DNA of 64,000 nucleotides from Thiothrix eikelboomii (lineage in GTDB: Bacteria > Pseudomonadota > Gammaproteobacteria > Thiotrichales > Thiotrichaceae), in NCBI RefSeq assembly GCF_900167255.1, contig NZ_FUYB01000011.1:1-64000 (forward strand), given 5' to 3'. Numbering within the stretch: position 1 is the first letter of the stretch; each line of letters opens with the position of its first letter. Below, piece by piece: positions 1 to 9,528 of this stretch. The notes beneath the pieces were generated by a model that searched no databases, was not told where the DNA came from, and saw nothing but the letters and a program-made list of their open reading frames with translations. Both the position numbers and the translations under genes were made by a program.

Positions 1-326
1 CTCGCCGCCACGCTCATCATCTTCCGGCGGGTAGCGTCTGTGCGGTGGATCTGGGCTATGTGGGGTTCAGGGTCGAGGGATGCTCTGTGGTCATGCCGTT
101 CAAAAAGCCGCCGGGTCGAGACTTAGAGCCGGAGCAAATGGAGTTCAATCAGCGGTTGGCCAAGGTTCGGGTCAAGGTGGAGCATCGGATTCGCTCACTG
201 AAAATTTTTCGGATTCTGAAGGGGGTTTACCGAGGACGGCGACGACGGTTTGAGCTACGCTTACGGTTGATCGCCGCTCTTGTTAATCGGATGATTGGGG
301 GATAATTATTTTCGCAAGAGGTCTAC
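1..326 (+). mobile_element. Right end of an IS5-superfamily insertion sequence (cut by window edge)
   Basis: The partial transposase is followed within a few bases of its stop by a stretch (about 309-324) whose reverse complement reads agacctcttgcgaaaa. This looks like the terminal inverted repeat of IS5-superfamily elements. The left end is outside the window, so neither the matching repeat nor the target duplication can be seen. The probable element end lies only about 20 bases before the start codon of the response regulator. The boundary is inferred. Confidence 0.6.
3..305 (+). CDS. Transposase C-terminal part, DDE_4 type (IS5 superfamily), 5'-truncated by window
   Basis: The frame is open from base 3 to the TAA at 303-305, giving about 100 residues. 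They match the C-terminal third of DDE_4-type transposases: a D-x-GY-x-G segment, then MPFKKPPGRDL, then a helical stretch with RVKVEH carrying the last catalytic Glu, and a basic RGRRRRF tail followed by LRLIAALVNR. The earlier catalytic aspartates lie outside the window, so completeness cannot be judged. The family assignment rests on the spacing between KKPPG and RVKVEH. Codon use is somewhat more GC-rich than in the gene that follows, as expected for an element of outside origin. Confidence 0.75.
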   Translation, partial: RRHAHHLPAGSVCAVDLGYVGFRVEGCSVVMPFKKPPGRDLEPEQMEFNQRLAKVRVKVEHRIRSLKIFRILKGVYRGRRRRFELRLRLIAALVNRMIGG

Positions 327-345
327 TAAATAGTCGAACAAATCT

Positions 346-1035
346 ATGCGCGTACTTGTTGTTGAAGATAAAGCACCCATCCGTGAGCAAATCGCCAGTG
401 ATCTCAAAAAAAATGGTTTTACTGTTGATGTCGCTAGTGATGGTGCTCAAGGTTTATATATTGCAACTGAATATCCGATTGATATTGCAGTCATCGACCT
501 CGGCCTCCCCCATGTGACAGGTCTTGAGATCATTCGTAGCGTGCGTGCCAAAGGCTTGGAATATCCCATTGTCACTTTGACCGTGCGTGACCGTTGGGAA
601 ACTAAGGTCGAAGTTTTAGAAGCAGGGGCTGATGATTATCTCGTCAAGCCGATTCATGCTGAAGAACTCGCCGCACGTTTGCGGGCTTTATTGCGCCGCA
701 CCAAAGGCTGGACTCAAGCTGAACTCTCTTGCCCGCCGATTCGGCTGAATCTGTCTGAGCAGCGTGTCTATGTGGATGAAAATGAAATTACCCTGACGGC
801 TTATGAATATCGTGTGCTTGAACACTTGATGTTACATGCAGGCCAAGTGATTTCTAAAACTCATTTAACCGATAGCTTATATGAAGAAGACGCAGACCGT
901 GACAGTAATGTCATTGAAGTCTTTATTCGGCGCTTACGTCAAAAACTCGACCCTGCTGAAACGCTCAAACCGATTGAGACTTTGCGCGGACGTGGTTATC
1001 GTTTTACTTTAGACTGCCATCGGCCAAATAATTAG
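346..1035 (+). CDS. phoP: PhoP-like OmpR-family response regulator
   Basis: This 229-residue DNA-binding response regulator has an N-terminal receiver domain with acidic residues E7 and D8 and the phospho-acceptor D51 in VIDLGLP. The conserved Lys is in YLVKPIHAEE near residue 100. A linker leads to an OmpR-type winged helix (about 130-222) with LTAYEYRVLE and the recognition segment SNVIEVFIRRLRQKL. VLEAGADDY and the wing sequence resemble PhoP more than other OmpR members. Two bases separate it from the sensor kinase gene, so the two are one operon. No clear Shine-Dalgarno is visible before the ATG, and the IS end lies about 20 bases upstream, so the native promoter may be displaced. The PhoP name is by similarity; the signal is unknown. 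Confidence 0.85.
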   Translation: MRVLVVEDKAPIREQIASDLKKNGFTVDVASDGAQGLYIATEYPIDIAVIDLGLPHVTGLEIIRSVRAKGLEYPIVTLTVRDRWETKVEVLEAGADDYLVKPIHAEELAARLRALLRRTKGWTQAELSCPPIRLNLSEQRVYVDENEITLTAYEYRVLEHLMLHAGQVISKTHLTDSLYEEDADRDSNVIEVFIRRLRQKLDPAETLKPIETLRGRGYRFTLDCHRPNN

Positions 1036-1037
1036 TC

Positions 1038-2516
1038 ATGATGGGTTCGTTACGCAGCCGCCAGCTGGTTAGCGGCTTTACGATTATTGTGATTGGTATT
1101 TTAATCTTAGGCGTACTCCTGAGTTTAAGTATTTATCAACGTAAAACCGAAGCAATTAGCTTAGAACTCGAGCGAACGGCCTCTGATCTCCTCGGCTTCA
1201 TTGAATATGAGCGTGGCAACTTCTTAATTCCTGAGCGTAATAAAACGGCCGCTGAACAATTTATTTCCCGTAACCAACTGGTACAAGATCGGAAGCGTCG
1301 GTTTGCCTATATTTGGGATCGCCAACAAAATCGGATTATTTGGAGTTCCATTGATAACGAAGGTGTTGACTTAAACCGTACCGATTTATTCTTTGCCTAT
1401 TTTGATTTTGAAAAGCTCTTCAACGATCCTGAAGTGCAAAACTTTACCCCCTTTGCAGATCGTATGAAGTCCACCCCCTCACCCACAGGGGCTAGCCAGA
1501 CCGAAGAAAAATTCCATCCTGAAGAATATATGGTTGCTGTGCAACACTTCTCGTTTCGTGAGAACGCAGAAGAAGGCACTAGCTCCAATCGGCATTATTT
1601 ATTCATTGTGGCCGAGTCCATGAAGAATGTAGATAAAGAAATTGATGACCTCGTGATGGTCTTTTCAATTTTATTTTTTGCCTCAGTCATCCTTATTCTG
1701 ATTGCACAACTGGCCTCTAGCTTTTGGGTGGTCGCCCCTATTCGTGAATTTGAAGAAGAAGTACGCGCCATTGAGGCAGGTAATAAAGAAACTATCCAAG
1801 ATGAATATCCTGACGAATTAGTGCCGATTAAAAATACCATCAACGCCTTAATTGGCCATGAGAAAGGTCAAAAACAGCGTTATAAAGATTCATTAGACGA
1901 TTTAGCACATAGCTTAAAGACACCACTCGCCGCCATCCAATCCCATTTAGAAGGTGGCAGCTTCCAAGATGTACCGCATGATCATGTCGGTTTAGCGGGG
2001 ATTGCCGCTGAAATTGAGCACATGCAAGAAATTATTTCGCGTCAATTGCGTAAAGCGATGGTCACAAGCGAAAACGCCATTATTATGTCACAGCCGATCC
2101 GTCCTATTCTCACGCGCCTAGCGAGCACGATGCATAAAGTACATCGTGGCAAAGACTTTGAGATTCGGGTGAATGTAGACGAATACGCCAAATGCCGTTT
2201 AGATTCTGAAGACCTCATGGAGCTATTCGGCAACCTGATTAATAATGCCTGCCGTTTCTGTGATCGCTTAGTCGAGATTTCAGCCTTCCGTGACAATGAT
2301 ATGCTCGTCATTGATATTGATGATGACGGCATGGGTTTCCCGAGTGAAAACCCGTCCAAACTGCTCAAACGAGGCATTCGTGAAGACAGTAAAACCGAAG
2401 GCCAAGGCATCGGTTTAGCCGTGAGCACTGAAATCGTCTCTGCCGTTGGTGGCAAGATTGAATTGTTGGTTTCACCCTATGTCGGTGCTCGGGTACGCCT
2501 GTACTTACCGACCTAA
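1038..2516 (+). CDS. phoQ: PhoQ-like membrane sensor histidine kinase
   Basis: This 492-residue kinase is the partner of the response regulator just upstream. It has an N-terminal membrane helix (about 10-33), a periplasmic sensor region of about 170 residues and a second helix (about 207-231). A short HAMP-like linker follows, then the HisKA box DDLAHSLKTPLAA with the phospho-acceptor His, and a HATPase domain with N-box NLINNACRF, G1-box DIDDDGMGF and G2-box GQGIGLAVS. The unusual D-x-L-A-H-S-L-K-T-P H-box is typical of PhoQ-type kinases. A second ATG at 1041 is an equally possible start. The periplasmic part contains acidic runs but I cannot assign a ligand. The gene converges on the macroglobulin gene, with 25 bases between. 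Confidence 0.85.
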   Translation: MMGSLRSRQLVSGFTIIVIGILILGVLLSLSIYQRKTEAISLELERTASDLLGFIEYERGNFLIPERNKTAAEQFISRNQLVQDRKRRFAYIWDRQQNRIIWSSIDNEGVDLNRTDLFFAYFDFEKLFNDPEVQNFTPFADRMKSTPSPTGASQTEEKFHPEEYMVAVQHFSFRENAEEGTSSNRHYLFIVAESMKNVDKEIDDLVMVFSILFFASVILILIAQLASSFWVVAPIREFEEEVRAIEAGNKETIQDEYPDELVPIKNTINALIGHEKGQKQRYKDSLDDLAHSLKTPLAAIQSHLEGGSFQDVPHDHVGLAGIAAEIEHMQEIISRQLRKAMVTSENAIIMSQPIRPILTRLASTMHKVHRGKDFEIRVNVDEYAKCRLDSEDLMELFGNLINNACRFCDRLVEISAFRDNDMLVIDIDDDGMGFPSENPSKLLKRGIREDSKTEGQGIGLAVSTEIVSAVGGKIELLVSPYVGARVRLYLPT

Positions 2517-2541
2517 GCTTAGCTAAACTCAATAATAATAG

Positions 2542-5500
2542 TTAACGTGCTGTTTGCAAAACACCCGCTCCAGCACTTAAACCTTGAATCAAGGGTCGAT
2601 CTAAATCAAGGACATAGGCTTGTGGTATCGTCGCTTGGGCAGGTTGCACAATTCGAACTAGATAAAATAAGGTGCGACTTGTCTTAGCCTTCAAGGCTAA
2701 ATTAGCTAAATAACGATCAGGCCAAAAGCTTTCTTGCACCGCTGCCGAATAAGCCATCGTTTCAGCCACAGAGACAGCCATGTCCTCTAGCTTCAAGGCC
2801 TGTAGCCGCTCATTAGCCTGTAAATCGCCGGATTCTAATTCAAAACCTGACGGTAAGAGATCAACCACTAAGGCATGTGGAATCGGTTCAGGGGTTTCGA
2901 TATTCAAGCGGGTTAATACTAGATCACCGACTTTTAAATCAGCAGGCGTCAAGGCTTGGCCCGCCAAATTATACCATTTGCGCTCAATACGAATCGGTTT
3001 ATCCGTCGCTGCAGGCCTTGATTTAGGGTGAGCTTGGGTCAGCAGACTGACATAAATAGGCTCATCATTTTTAGTCAAGACACTCGTCTCAGCCTTAAAC
3101 TCATTCACACAGCGATTAAAACTACCGGTTTGTGCCAAGTCCAATACTTGCCCATCGAGCACTAATTGCGCTTGCCAAGTGTCCTTAGCTTGGTTTTCCA
3201 ATAAGCGCCCCAACAAAAACACAAACGCCTGCTCTTGAGTACTTAAATCGGGATTCTCCTGAAGCTTATACAGAATAGACTCCAGCTGGATATTTAAACT
3301 AGGTATGGGGTGCTTAGCTAATACTAGATGATACAGGGACATCAAACGATCACGCAGCACACTACCATAGTCACCGAGATAAGTATCTGCTTTACGTGGC
3401 AAACTCAGACCGTGCTGAATCAATTCATCCCCGCGTGTACCCTCACCCTGCAGTGTTAAAGCCAAGCCTAAATTGACCAAACTTAAGCCGAATTCCATTT
3501 GTGGAGCGGTTTTATCTGCAAAAATCTTTAAATCATTTAAACTGAGCTTATGCTCCCGCGCTAGCACATAAGCGGTATAAGCACGCACCGCTAAATCCAT
3601 TTGCACGGCATTAGCGGCCATCGGATAGCGCTCTTCTAAGGATGGCGTTTCTTGCCTCCAATTTTCTTGCAAATGGGCTAAAGCCGTATCCAGCAGGGTG
3701 GCGGGTACTGTAAAACCTTGCTCACGGGCATCCAACAAGAAATTCGTCACATAAGCATTTAGCCAATACTCTTCTACACCGGGTTGCGCCCAAAGCGTAA
3801 AACCACCATTAGGCAGCTGCATACTCCGTAAACGCATTAAAGTCTCTTGAATCTGCTGAGTGCGCTGTGCCAACGACATAGCGGGTAAATCCCATTGTTG
3901 CACAGCCGCTTCATCGAGAAATAAATAGGGGTAAGTGCTACTAACGATTTGCTCTAAAGAATGATACGGATAATTCAATAAGCTACGCACCACTCCAGCC
4001 ACCGGCAAACTCAGATTCTTGGAGATGCTTAAACAGGTTTCTGCGGTATTCGGTAAATAATCCGTACTGACTTGCTGACGCACATCGAAGCTTTGCCCGA
4101 CACCCACTAAAGTCTGCTGCTGATACGCGACTGTCGCTGCATACGCGGGACGTATCGGAATCGCCAAATCTCGTTTGAAATTAAAATCTTTCCCGACTAG
4201 CTCGACTTGAATTTGCCCTAATCCCAGTGCACTTAACGTAGTTAGTGGTAATTGAAGGGCTTCCAGTTGGCCTTTACTGAGGTTTAATTCCCGCTCAAGA
4301 CTCGCCCCCTCCACTAAACCATTACTGGTCACTTTCAGCTGCACTGATTGATCATGATCCCCAGTATTTTTAAGTTCTAATTTTAAAAAGCCTTGATCAC
4401 CCGCCGCTAAAAATGCAGGGGCTTCTGCTTTAAGCTGAACAGGCGCGACTACTTGAATTTCTTTGCTGACACTGCCTAATTGCTCTACCCCCATTGCTAC
4501 CGCGCTTAAGTGAAGTCGCCCCGTGAAAGCGGGCAAATGCAGCGTCAATTCTGCCCTGCCCTCTGCATCAAACTGCACGGGTTCACTGACCAAAGCAGTG
4601 AGTGTCTGACCTAGACTTGGCAGTAAAACTTTGGGAGTCGTGGTCGCAAGCGGTTGGGATACCGGAACAAAAGCTGTTAATTCAGTTGGCGTAATCAGTT
4701 GGTTGTAACTATCGTATAACGCCGTGTCATACGCATGTGAACTAAAATAAAAGCTAAACGGATCAAGATTAGGCATTGGTGCGTGACTCAATAAGCGGCT
4801 ATCTACCGCCGATACCGTCACTAAACCTTCCTGTGCTGCTAGATTAGCGGCCTTCACCACTACTTTTAAGGCTTGCTCTGCCATCATCACATCCGCCACT
4901 TCCAAGCTCAGCTCTAGCTGGCGTTCACTGCGATCAAGCACTATGGGTAAAATACCTAAACGCCGTTGAGGTTGAGTGGCTTGATTGAGTTCAGCCGTTT
5001 GTAAGGCATGCACGGAAACATACAAATCATGCCGTTGCCAAGTTTTATCAAGCGGTAGCTCTATCACCGAACTACCTGCATTTAAACTGAGTTGTTGACT
5101 CCATAATAATTGCCCGCCTTCAATCGTCACTAAAGCTTCAGTTTTAGCGGGCAAATTGACGGTTAGTTGAGCCGTTTCACCGGTTTTATACACGGCCTTA
5201 TCTAATTTAAGCTCTAAGGTATTCGGCTGAGCAGGCGAATTACTGACAGTTTGCCAACCTGCCTTAAAAACATAGGCCGTTTTCAGCTTGGTATCAGCAT
5301 CCTCGAGTTCTAGTCGATATTGTCCAGAGCTGACCAGAACCGCTAATTGCCCTGCTTGACCTGCAGGAAGCTCGACGCGCTGTTGCAACACAGGGTATTG
5401 ATTACGGATACCGCGCTGCTGCCATCCCTTATTCTGTTCATACTCCCAATAATAATCATAGGACTCACTGAACAAGGTCGCTGTTAAATGCTGGGCGGCT

Positions 5501-7392
5501 AATAAATTAGCGGCCGGATCAACCCGAATAATTTCAAAACGCGCCTCTGAGTTGGCTGGCACAGTCGCTTGAGTGAATAACGGCTTAATCCCAACTAAGT
5601 GCTGGCTAGGCCAATAGCTTTGTTGCAGCTCACTCGACACGGGGCGACCACCGACTTCCAAAATACTCGCGCTGACCGTCGTTTTGAGCGGTGATTGAAT
5701 CGTAGTAGCAACGGGTGGAAACTCTAAAAAGCCACTACCCTGCTCATTTAAACTCGCCTCTGGTAAGTTCAGACTGTCTAACTGTTTAGTATCTTCAGGT
5801 ACACCAAAGACATAATCTTTAAAAGCCTCACCCAAAGGCTGCTGCTCAATTTGCAAATAGCGAGTCGCGACTACGGTTTGTTTCGCGGTCGGCCCACCGT
5901 GCACATAACTACCTTGCACAGAAACAATCTGCTGATCATCTCGAGTTAATAAAGGCTTAGCACCACTTAACACCAAATTCATTCGCTCAGGCTGGTAGTT
6001 TTCTACTTTAAACTCAAAAGCCTCAATCACTTTAGTTTCATCTTTTAGGCGTAATTCAGCTCGCCACAATCCGGCGGGCGCATCATCTGCCAAGCTAAAC
6101 CGCTGCAAGTAATAACCTAAATTCGGGGTAGTGGCTGTTAAGGCTTCCTCCCAAATCACTTTGCCATCGGGGCGCACGATACTTAATTTTAAGGGGCTAG
6201 TTGCGACCAAGCCATCTTGATCACGCAGCAGAATATTTAAGTTCAGTGTGTCACCGGGGCGATACAGCGCATGCGAAGCATAGATATAAGGATCAATCTC
6301 TTCCTCAGGTAAACCGTGAATAGGAAAGTTCGATAAATCTAAGGGAGGCAAGCGTAAATCAAGAAAAGCAAATTGATTCTCTGGACTAGTCGCTGTCATA
6401 AAAAACGCCTTTTCAGGGTATTTAGCAAAACTGGCACGCCCATGCTCGTCTGTGACCGCTTCTAGGACTGTTTGATTATCTTTAAGCTCAATTTTAACCC
6501 CACGCAAAGGCTTAGCCGAATCCAAGGCATGTACAAAGACTTCTAACTTTTTTGGATAAACTCGTGCCTGCAAACCAAGATTCGTCACCACAAAATAGAT
6601 AATCCGATAAGCTTTATCGGTAAAGCGCCCCGGTTGGCGAATCACCGCAAAATATAAACCGGGTTGTTTCAAAGCCTCAATTTGATTGATCGGCAAAATG
6701 AACGTTTCTCGAGCGTTCGGCTTAGCATGGGTAGGATAACGAGTGGTATAGACACTGCTAGTCATCTGGTGAATTTCTTCTAACTCCCAAGATTGCAAGC
6801 GATCATCTAAGCGAATTGCTTTAAATACCTCGCCTAGCTTTTCAGGAGGTACGCGCAAAAACTCCACATCCAATTCGGGGACATTGACGACTCGAATCGG
6901 TAAACCCGTTGCTAATTGCTGAGGAAGCAAACTACCTTTACTCGCAAAATCAAAAGCGGGCTGAATTTCACGAGTCGCTATTTCAAAATCGAGAGGTTTT
7001 AAGAGTTTTAAGCCATTCTTAGCAGTTACGCCCGGGCGGACTTGAATCCGATAGCGGGTATTAGGTTGAATTTGAGTAAAGTATAAACGGCGCGGGCTAT
7101 CTATCACCGTCCAAGTCCCCTCGACAGCTTTGCCTGCCTGCGTAATCGTGAAAAACTCCGCCGGATCAAGATTCGTATCTAAATCTTGGGAAAACGTCAC
7201 CACCAAAGCGGGCGCTTTGTCGATGGTTTGCTCGGCCGCATTCACTAACAACATTTCAGATAACAGTTGCTGATTGGTATAACTAGCGGCTTTGAATGTC
7301 GTTTGTTCCTCAGCCCAAGCACTCTGTACGCTCAAGAACATAAACAAGCTGATTAATAGCGATTGCCAATTAAATAGCGGGTGCAAGCCCAT
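2542..7392 (-). CDS. Alpha-2-macroglobulin family periplasmic protein lacking the thioester Cys
   Basis: This very large protein of 1616 residues has a cleavable signal peptide ending near QSAWA-EE (residue 27) and no lipobox. Macroglobulin-like beta domains fill the first 1000 residues (recognisable stretches: YASHALYRPGDTLNLNILLRD, LGYYLQRFSL), with an alpha/alpha-toroid thioester-type domain near 1130-1380. At the thioester site (genomic 3949-3972) the sequence is YPYHSLEQ, so the Cys of C-x-E-Q is Ser1145. It therefore belongs with the YfaS-like bacterial A2Ms that cannot form the bond. Such proteins are thought to trap or inhibit attacking proteases in the periplasm. No penicillin-binding protein 1C gene lies next to it. 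GGAG sits 7 bases before the ATG. Confidence 0.88.
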   Translation of the reverse strand: MGLHPLFNWQSLLISLFMFLSVQSAWAEEQTTFKAASYTNQQLLSEMLLVNAAEQTIDKAPALVVTFSQDLDTNLDPAEFFTITQAGKAVEGTWTVIDSPRRLYFTQIQPNTRYRIQVRPGVTAKNGLKLLKPLDFEIATREIQPAFDFASKGSLLPQQLATGLPIRVVNVPELDVEFLRVPPEKLGEVFKAIRLDDRLQSWELEEIHQMTSSVYTTRYPTHAKPNARETFILPINQIEALKQPGLYFAVIRQPGRFTDKAYRIIYFVVTNLGLQARVYPKKLEVFVHALDSAKPLRGVKIELKDNQTVLEAVTDEHGRASFAKYPEKAFFMTATSPENQFAFLDLRLPPLDLSNFPIHGLPEEEIDPYIYASHALYRPGDTLNLNILLRDQDGLVATSPLKLSIVRPDGKVIWEEALTATTPNLGYYLQRFSLADDAPAGLWRAELRLKDETKVIEAFEFKVENYQPERMNLVLSGAKPLLTRDDQQIVSVQGSYVHGGPTAKQTVVATRYLQIEQQPLGEAFKDYVFGVPEDTKQLDSLNLPEASLNEQGSGFLEFPPVATTIQSPLKTTVSASILEVGGRPVSSELQQSYWPSQHLVGIKPLFTQATVPANSEARFEIIRVDPAANLLAAQHLTATLFSESYDYYWEYEQNKGWQQRGIRNQYPVLQQRVELPAGQAGQLAVLVSSGQYRLELEDADTKLKTAYVFKAGWQTVSNSPAQPNTLELKLDKAVYKTGETAQLTVNLPAKTEALVTIEGGQLLWSQQLSLNAGSSVIELPLDKTWQRHDLYVSVHALQTAELNQATQPQRRLGILPIVLDRSERQLELSLEVADVMMAEQALKVVVKAANLAAQEGLVTVSAVDSRLLSHAPMPNLDPFSFYFSSHAYDTALYDSYNQLITPTELTAFVPVSQPLATTTPKVLLPSLGQTLTALVSEPVQFDAEGRAELTLHLPAFTGRLHLSAVAMGVEQLGSVSKEIQVVAPVQLKAEAPAFLAAGDQGFLKLELKNTGDHDQSVQLKVTSNGLVEGASLERELNLSKGQLEALQLPLTTLSALGLGQIQVELVGKDFNFKRDLAIPIRPAYAATVAYQQQTLVGVGQSFDVRQQVSTDYLPNTAETCLSISKNLSLPVAGVVRSLLNYPYHSLEQIVSSTYPYLFLDEAAVQQWDLPAMSLAQRTQQIQETLMRLRSMQLPNGGFTLWAQPGVEEYWLNAYVTNFLLDAREQGFTVPATLLDTALAHLQENWRQETPSLEERYPMAANAVQMDLAVRAYTAYVLAREHKLSLNDLKIFADKTAPQMEFGLSLVNLGLALTLQGEGTRGDELIQHGLSLPRKADTYLGDYGSVLRDRLMSLYHLVLAKHPIPSLNIQLESILYKLQENPDLSTQEQAFVFLLGRLLENQAKDTWQAQLVLDGQVLDLAQTGSFNRCVNEFKAETSVLTKNDEPIYVSLLTQAHPKSRPAATDKPIRIERKWYNLAGQALTPADLKVGDLVLTRLNIETPEPIPHALVVDLLPSGFELESGDLQANERLQALKLEDMAVSVAETMAYSAAVQESFWPDRYLANLALKAKTSRTLFYLVRIVQPAQATIPQAYVLDLDRPLIQGLSAGAGVLQTAR

Positions 7393-7557
7393 TGCTAAAC
7401 TCCATTGTTCTTAATGTTGTCTACATCACATAATAACTTTGGGAACAAGCAAGCTCAGAACACTATAGATACATCCACCTACCCAAAGAAATATTTTATG
7501 TTTTTAGCTATTTTGAGGGAAAACAGGAGGAGTGAAAAGAAACAATAGTATTTAAAG

Positions 7558-7633
7558 TGGCGTCCCCACGGGGATTCGAACCCCGGTTACTGCCGTGAAA
7601 GGGCGGTGTCCTAGGCCTCTAGACGATGGGGAC
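7558..7633 (-). tRNA. tRNA-Glu (UUC), copy 1
   Basis: Read on the minus strand this 76-base gene folds as a full cloverleaf. The acceptor stem GTCCCCA pairs with TGGGGAC, the anticodon loop CTTTCAC carries TTC, the T-loop is GGTTCGAATCC, and CCA is encoded at the end (7558-7560). It closely resembles the E. coli tRNA-Glu and is identical to the second copy at 7665-7740. Confidence 0.97.
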
Positions 7634-7664
7634 GCTGTTTAAACGTCAAACTCAATTGTAAAGT

Positions 7665-7740
7665 TGGCGTCCCCACGGGGATTCGAACCCCGGTTACTGC
7701 CGTGAAAGGGCGGTGTCCTAGGCCTCTAGACGATGGGGAC
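7665..7740 (-). tRNA. tRNA-Glu (UUC), copy 2
   Basis: A second 76-base tRNA-Glu with anticodon TTC and encoded CCA, base-for-base identical to the copy at 7558-7633. The 31-base spacer between them is not repeated outside the tRNA bodies. On the transcribed strand this copy comes first, downstream of tRNA-Ala and the small membrane protein gene. Confidence 0.97.
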
Positions 7741-7755
7741 GTCGTAAAACAGTTT

Positions 7756-7962
7756 TTAATCCTTGTCGGTGCTACGCGGTTCTAAAAAGATATTCGTTGA
7801 TAGACCCGCAAACATTAACATGAACCCGAACGGCACTGCCATAAAGCAGGCTTGCGCCCAGTTTTGAATGTCTTTATACAGTAAAACAAACCCTGCGATT
7901 AAAGTAACTACTGTTATTAACAATCCAACAAAAAACACAATTCGACCTAGCAGCAATAACAT
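7756..7962 (-). CDS. Small two-helix membrane protein, unknown function
   Basis: This 68-residue protein has two hydrophobic segments (about 2-25 and 40-58) and a charged C-terminal tail ending RSTDKD. I do not recognise the family. The ATG at 7962 is chosen because GAGG lies 6 bases before it; a GTG four codons upstream is possible. It sits between tRNA-Ala and the tandem tRNA-Glu genes on the same strand, so it may be read from the same transcript as the tRNAs. No function can be inferred beyond membrane location. Confidence 0.6.
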   Translation of the reverse strand: MLLLLGRIVFFVGLLITVVTLIAGFVLLYKDIQNWAQACFMAVPFGFMLMFAGLSTNIFLEPRSTDKD

Positions 7963-7997
7963 GACTTGCCTCACTGGTCTAAGTTCATCGGAAGCTT

Positions 7998-8073
<76 letters not shown>

Positions 8074-8112
8074 CCGAAGAAGCGCGAATTCTGAATTAAT
8101 CCGCGCTGACTG

Positions 8113-9528
8113 TCAAGCCTTTATGGGCATTTTTTCTATATAGTCGATTGCCGCTTGAATACGCTCAAGGCTGCGCTCGCGCCCAATCAAACCTAAGGTA
8201 ATTTCAAGCGAAGGTGAAGAAGCTGAACCTGTCACTGCCACCCGCAAAGCCGGTCCTACTTTACCTAACTTCACCCCTAAAGCCTCACAGGCTTGCTGAA
8301 TCGCCTGATGAATAGACTCAGCATCCCAGTTCGCTACATCGACCAAAGCCGCATGCACCGCTTTTAAGTAAACAGCAGTTTCAGGTTTAAACTGTTTCTG
8401 TACCGCTTGAGGGTCATAATCTTTAATCGCCTCGTAGAAATAACGACTGCTTGCAACCAATTCGGCTAGGTTTTTCACGCGCTCACGTTGAGCAAGAATC
8501 ACTGCCTCTAAGCTAGGTCCGGTACGGGTATCGAGTTGTTGATGGGCTAATTGCCATTGTAATTGCTCAGCAATGACTGCTACAGGTAAGGTTTTTAAAT
8601 AATGTTGGTTCAACCACACCAGCTTGTCGGGATTAATAGAAGACGGTGCACGATTAATTCCACTCAACTCAAAAAATTCGATCATTTCTTGGCGGGAAAA
8701 AATCTCTTGATCACCATGCGACCAACCTAGCCTTACCAAATAATTAAGCAAGGCCTCGGGCGTATAACCTTCGTCACGGTATTGCATCACGTTCACCGCC
8801 CCATGTCGCTTAGATAAGCGTTGCCCGTCAGGGCCTAAAATCATAGGTACATGGGCAAATACAGGAATTTGATGCCCCAATGCCCGCATAATATTAATTT
8901 GGCGGGGGGTATTATTGATATGGTCATCGCCACGGATCACATGCGTGATACCCATATCCATATCATCAACCACTACCGATAAATTATACGTCGGCACACC
9001 ATCAGAACGCGCAATGATTAAATCATCTAACTCCGTATTGCTAATCACGATCTTGCCACGAGCTTGATCGTCAATCTCAACCACGCCTTCCAATGGATTT
9101 TTAAAACGCACTACGGGCGCTACCCCAGCCGGAGGCGTTTCTTGACTATCGCGCCAACGCCCATCATAACGGGGTTTTTCTTTACGTGCCATTTGCGCTT
9201 CACGCATTGCGTCTAGTTCTTCTTTCGAGCAATAGCAATAATAGGCATGCCCGCTATCCAACAGCTGCTGGACAACTTGTTTATAACGATCAAAGCGCTG
9301 TGTTTGATAGAAAGGGCCTTCATCATAATTCAAACCCAACCAATCCATCGCGTGCAAAATCGCATCGACCGAAGCTTGCGTTGAACGCTCTAAATCGGTG
9401 TCTTCAATCCTGAGAATAAAATCGCCGCCCATTTTGCGAGCATATAACCAAGAAAACAAAGCAGTACGAGCGCCACCAATGTGCAGGTAGCCAGTGGGAC
9501 TAGGAGCAAAACGGGTTCTGACTTTCAT
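8113..9528 (-). CDS. gltX: Glutamate--tRNA ligase (GluRS)
   Basis: This cytoplasmic class I aminoacyl-tRNA synthetase charges tRNA-Glu with glutamate. The HIGH-type motif is PSPTGYLHIGGARTAL near residue 8 and the KMSKS-type motif is LSKRHGA near residue 240. A C-terminal anticodon-binding helical domain follows. The length of 471 residues is standard. ATG at 9528 is preferred over the TTG two codons upstream, because family members begin MKVRTRFAPSPTG and a GAG lies about 8 bases before it. The Cys-x-Cys zinc-site segment is present as YYCYCSKEEL. Two tRNA-Glu genes and a tRNA-Ala gene follow on the same strand, so enzyme and substrate RNA are physically linked. Confidence 0.97.
   Translation of the reverse strand: MKVRTRFAPSPTGYLHIGGARTALFSWLYARKMGGDFILRIEDTDLERSTQASVDAILHAMDWLGLNYDEGPFYQTQRFDRYKQVVQQLLDSGHAYYCYCSKEELDAMREAQMARKEKPRYDGRWRDSQETPPAGVAPVVRFKNPLEGVVEIDDQARGKIVISNTELDDLIIARSDGVPTYNLSVVVDDMDMGITHVIRGDDHINNTPRQINIMRALGHQIPVFAHVPMILGPDGQRLSKRHGAVNVMQYRDEGYTPEALLNYLVRLGWSHGDQEIFSRQEMIEFFELSGINRAPSSINPDKLVWLNQHYLKTLPVAVIAEQLQWQLAHQQLDTRTGPSLEAVILAQRERVKNLAELVASSRYFYEAIKDYDPQAVQKQFKPETAVYLKAVHAALVDVANWDAESIHQAIQQACEALGVKLGKVGPALRVAVTGSASSPSLEITLGLIGRERSLERIQAAIDYIEKMPIKA

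Noticed and set aside
2780-3031. Plus-strand open frame inside the macroglobulin gene
   Set aside because: It lies wholly opposite the real 1616-residue gene, has no ribosome site and no family likeness.
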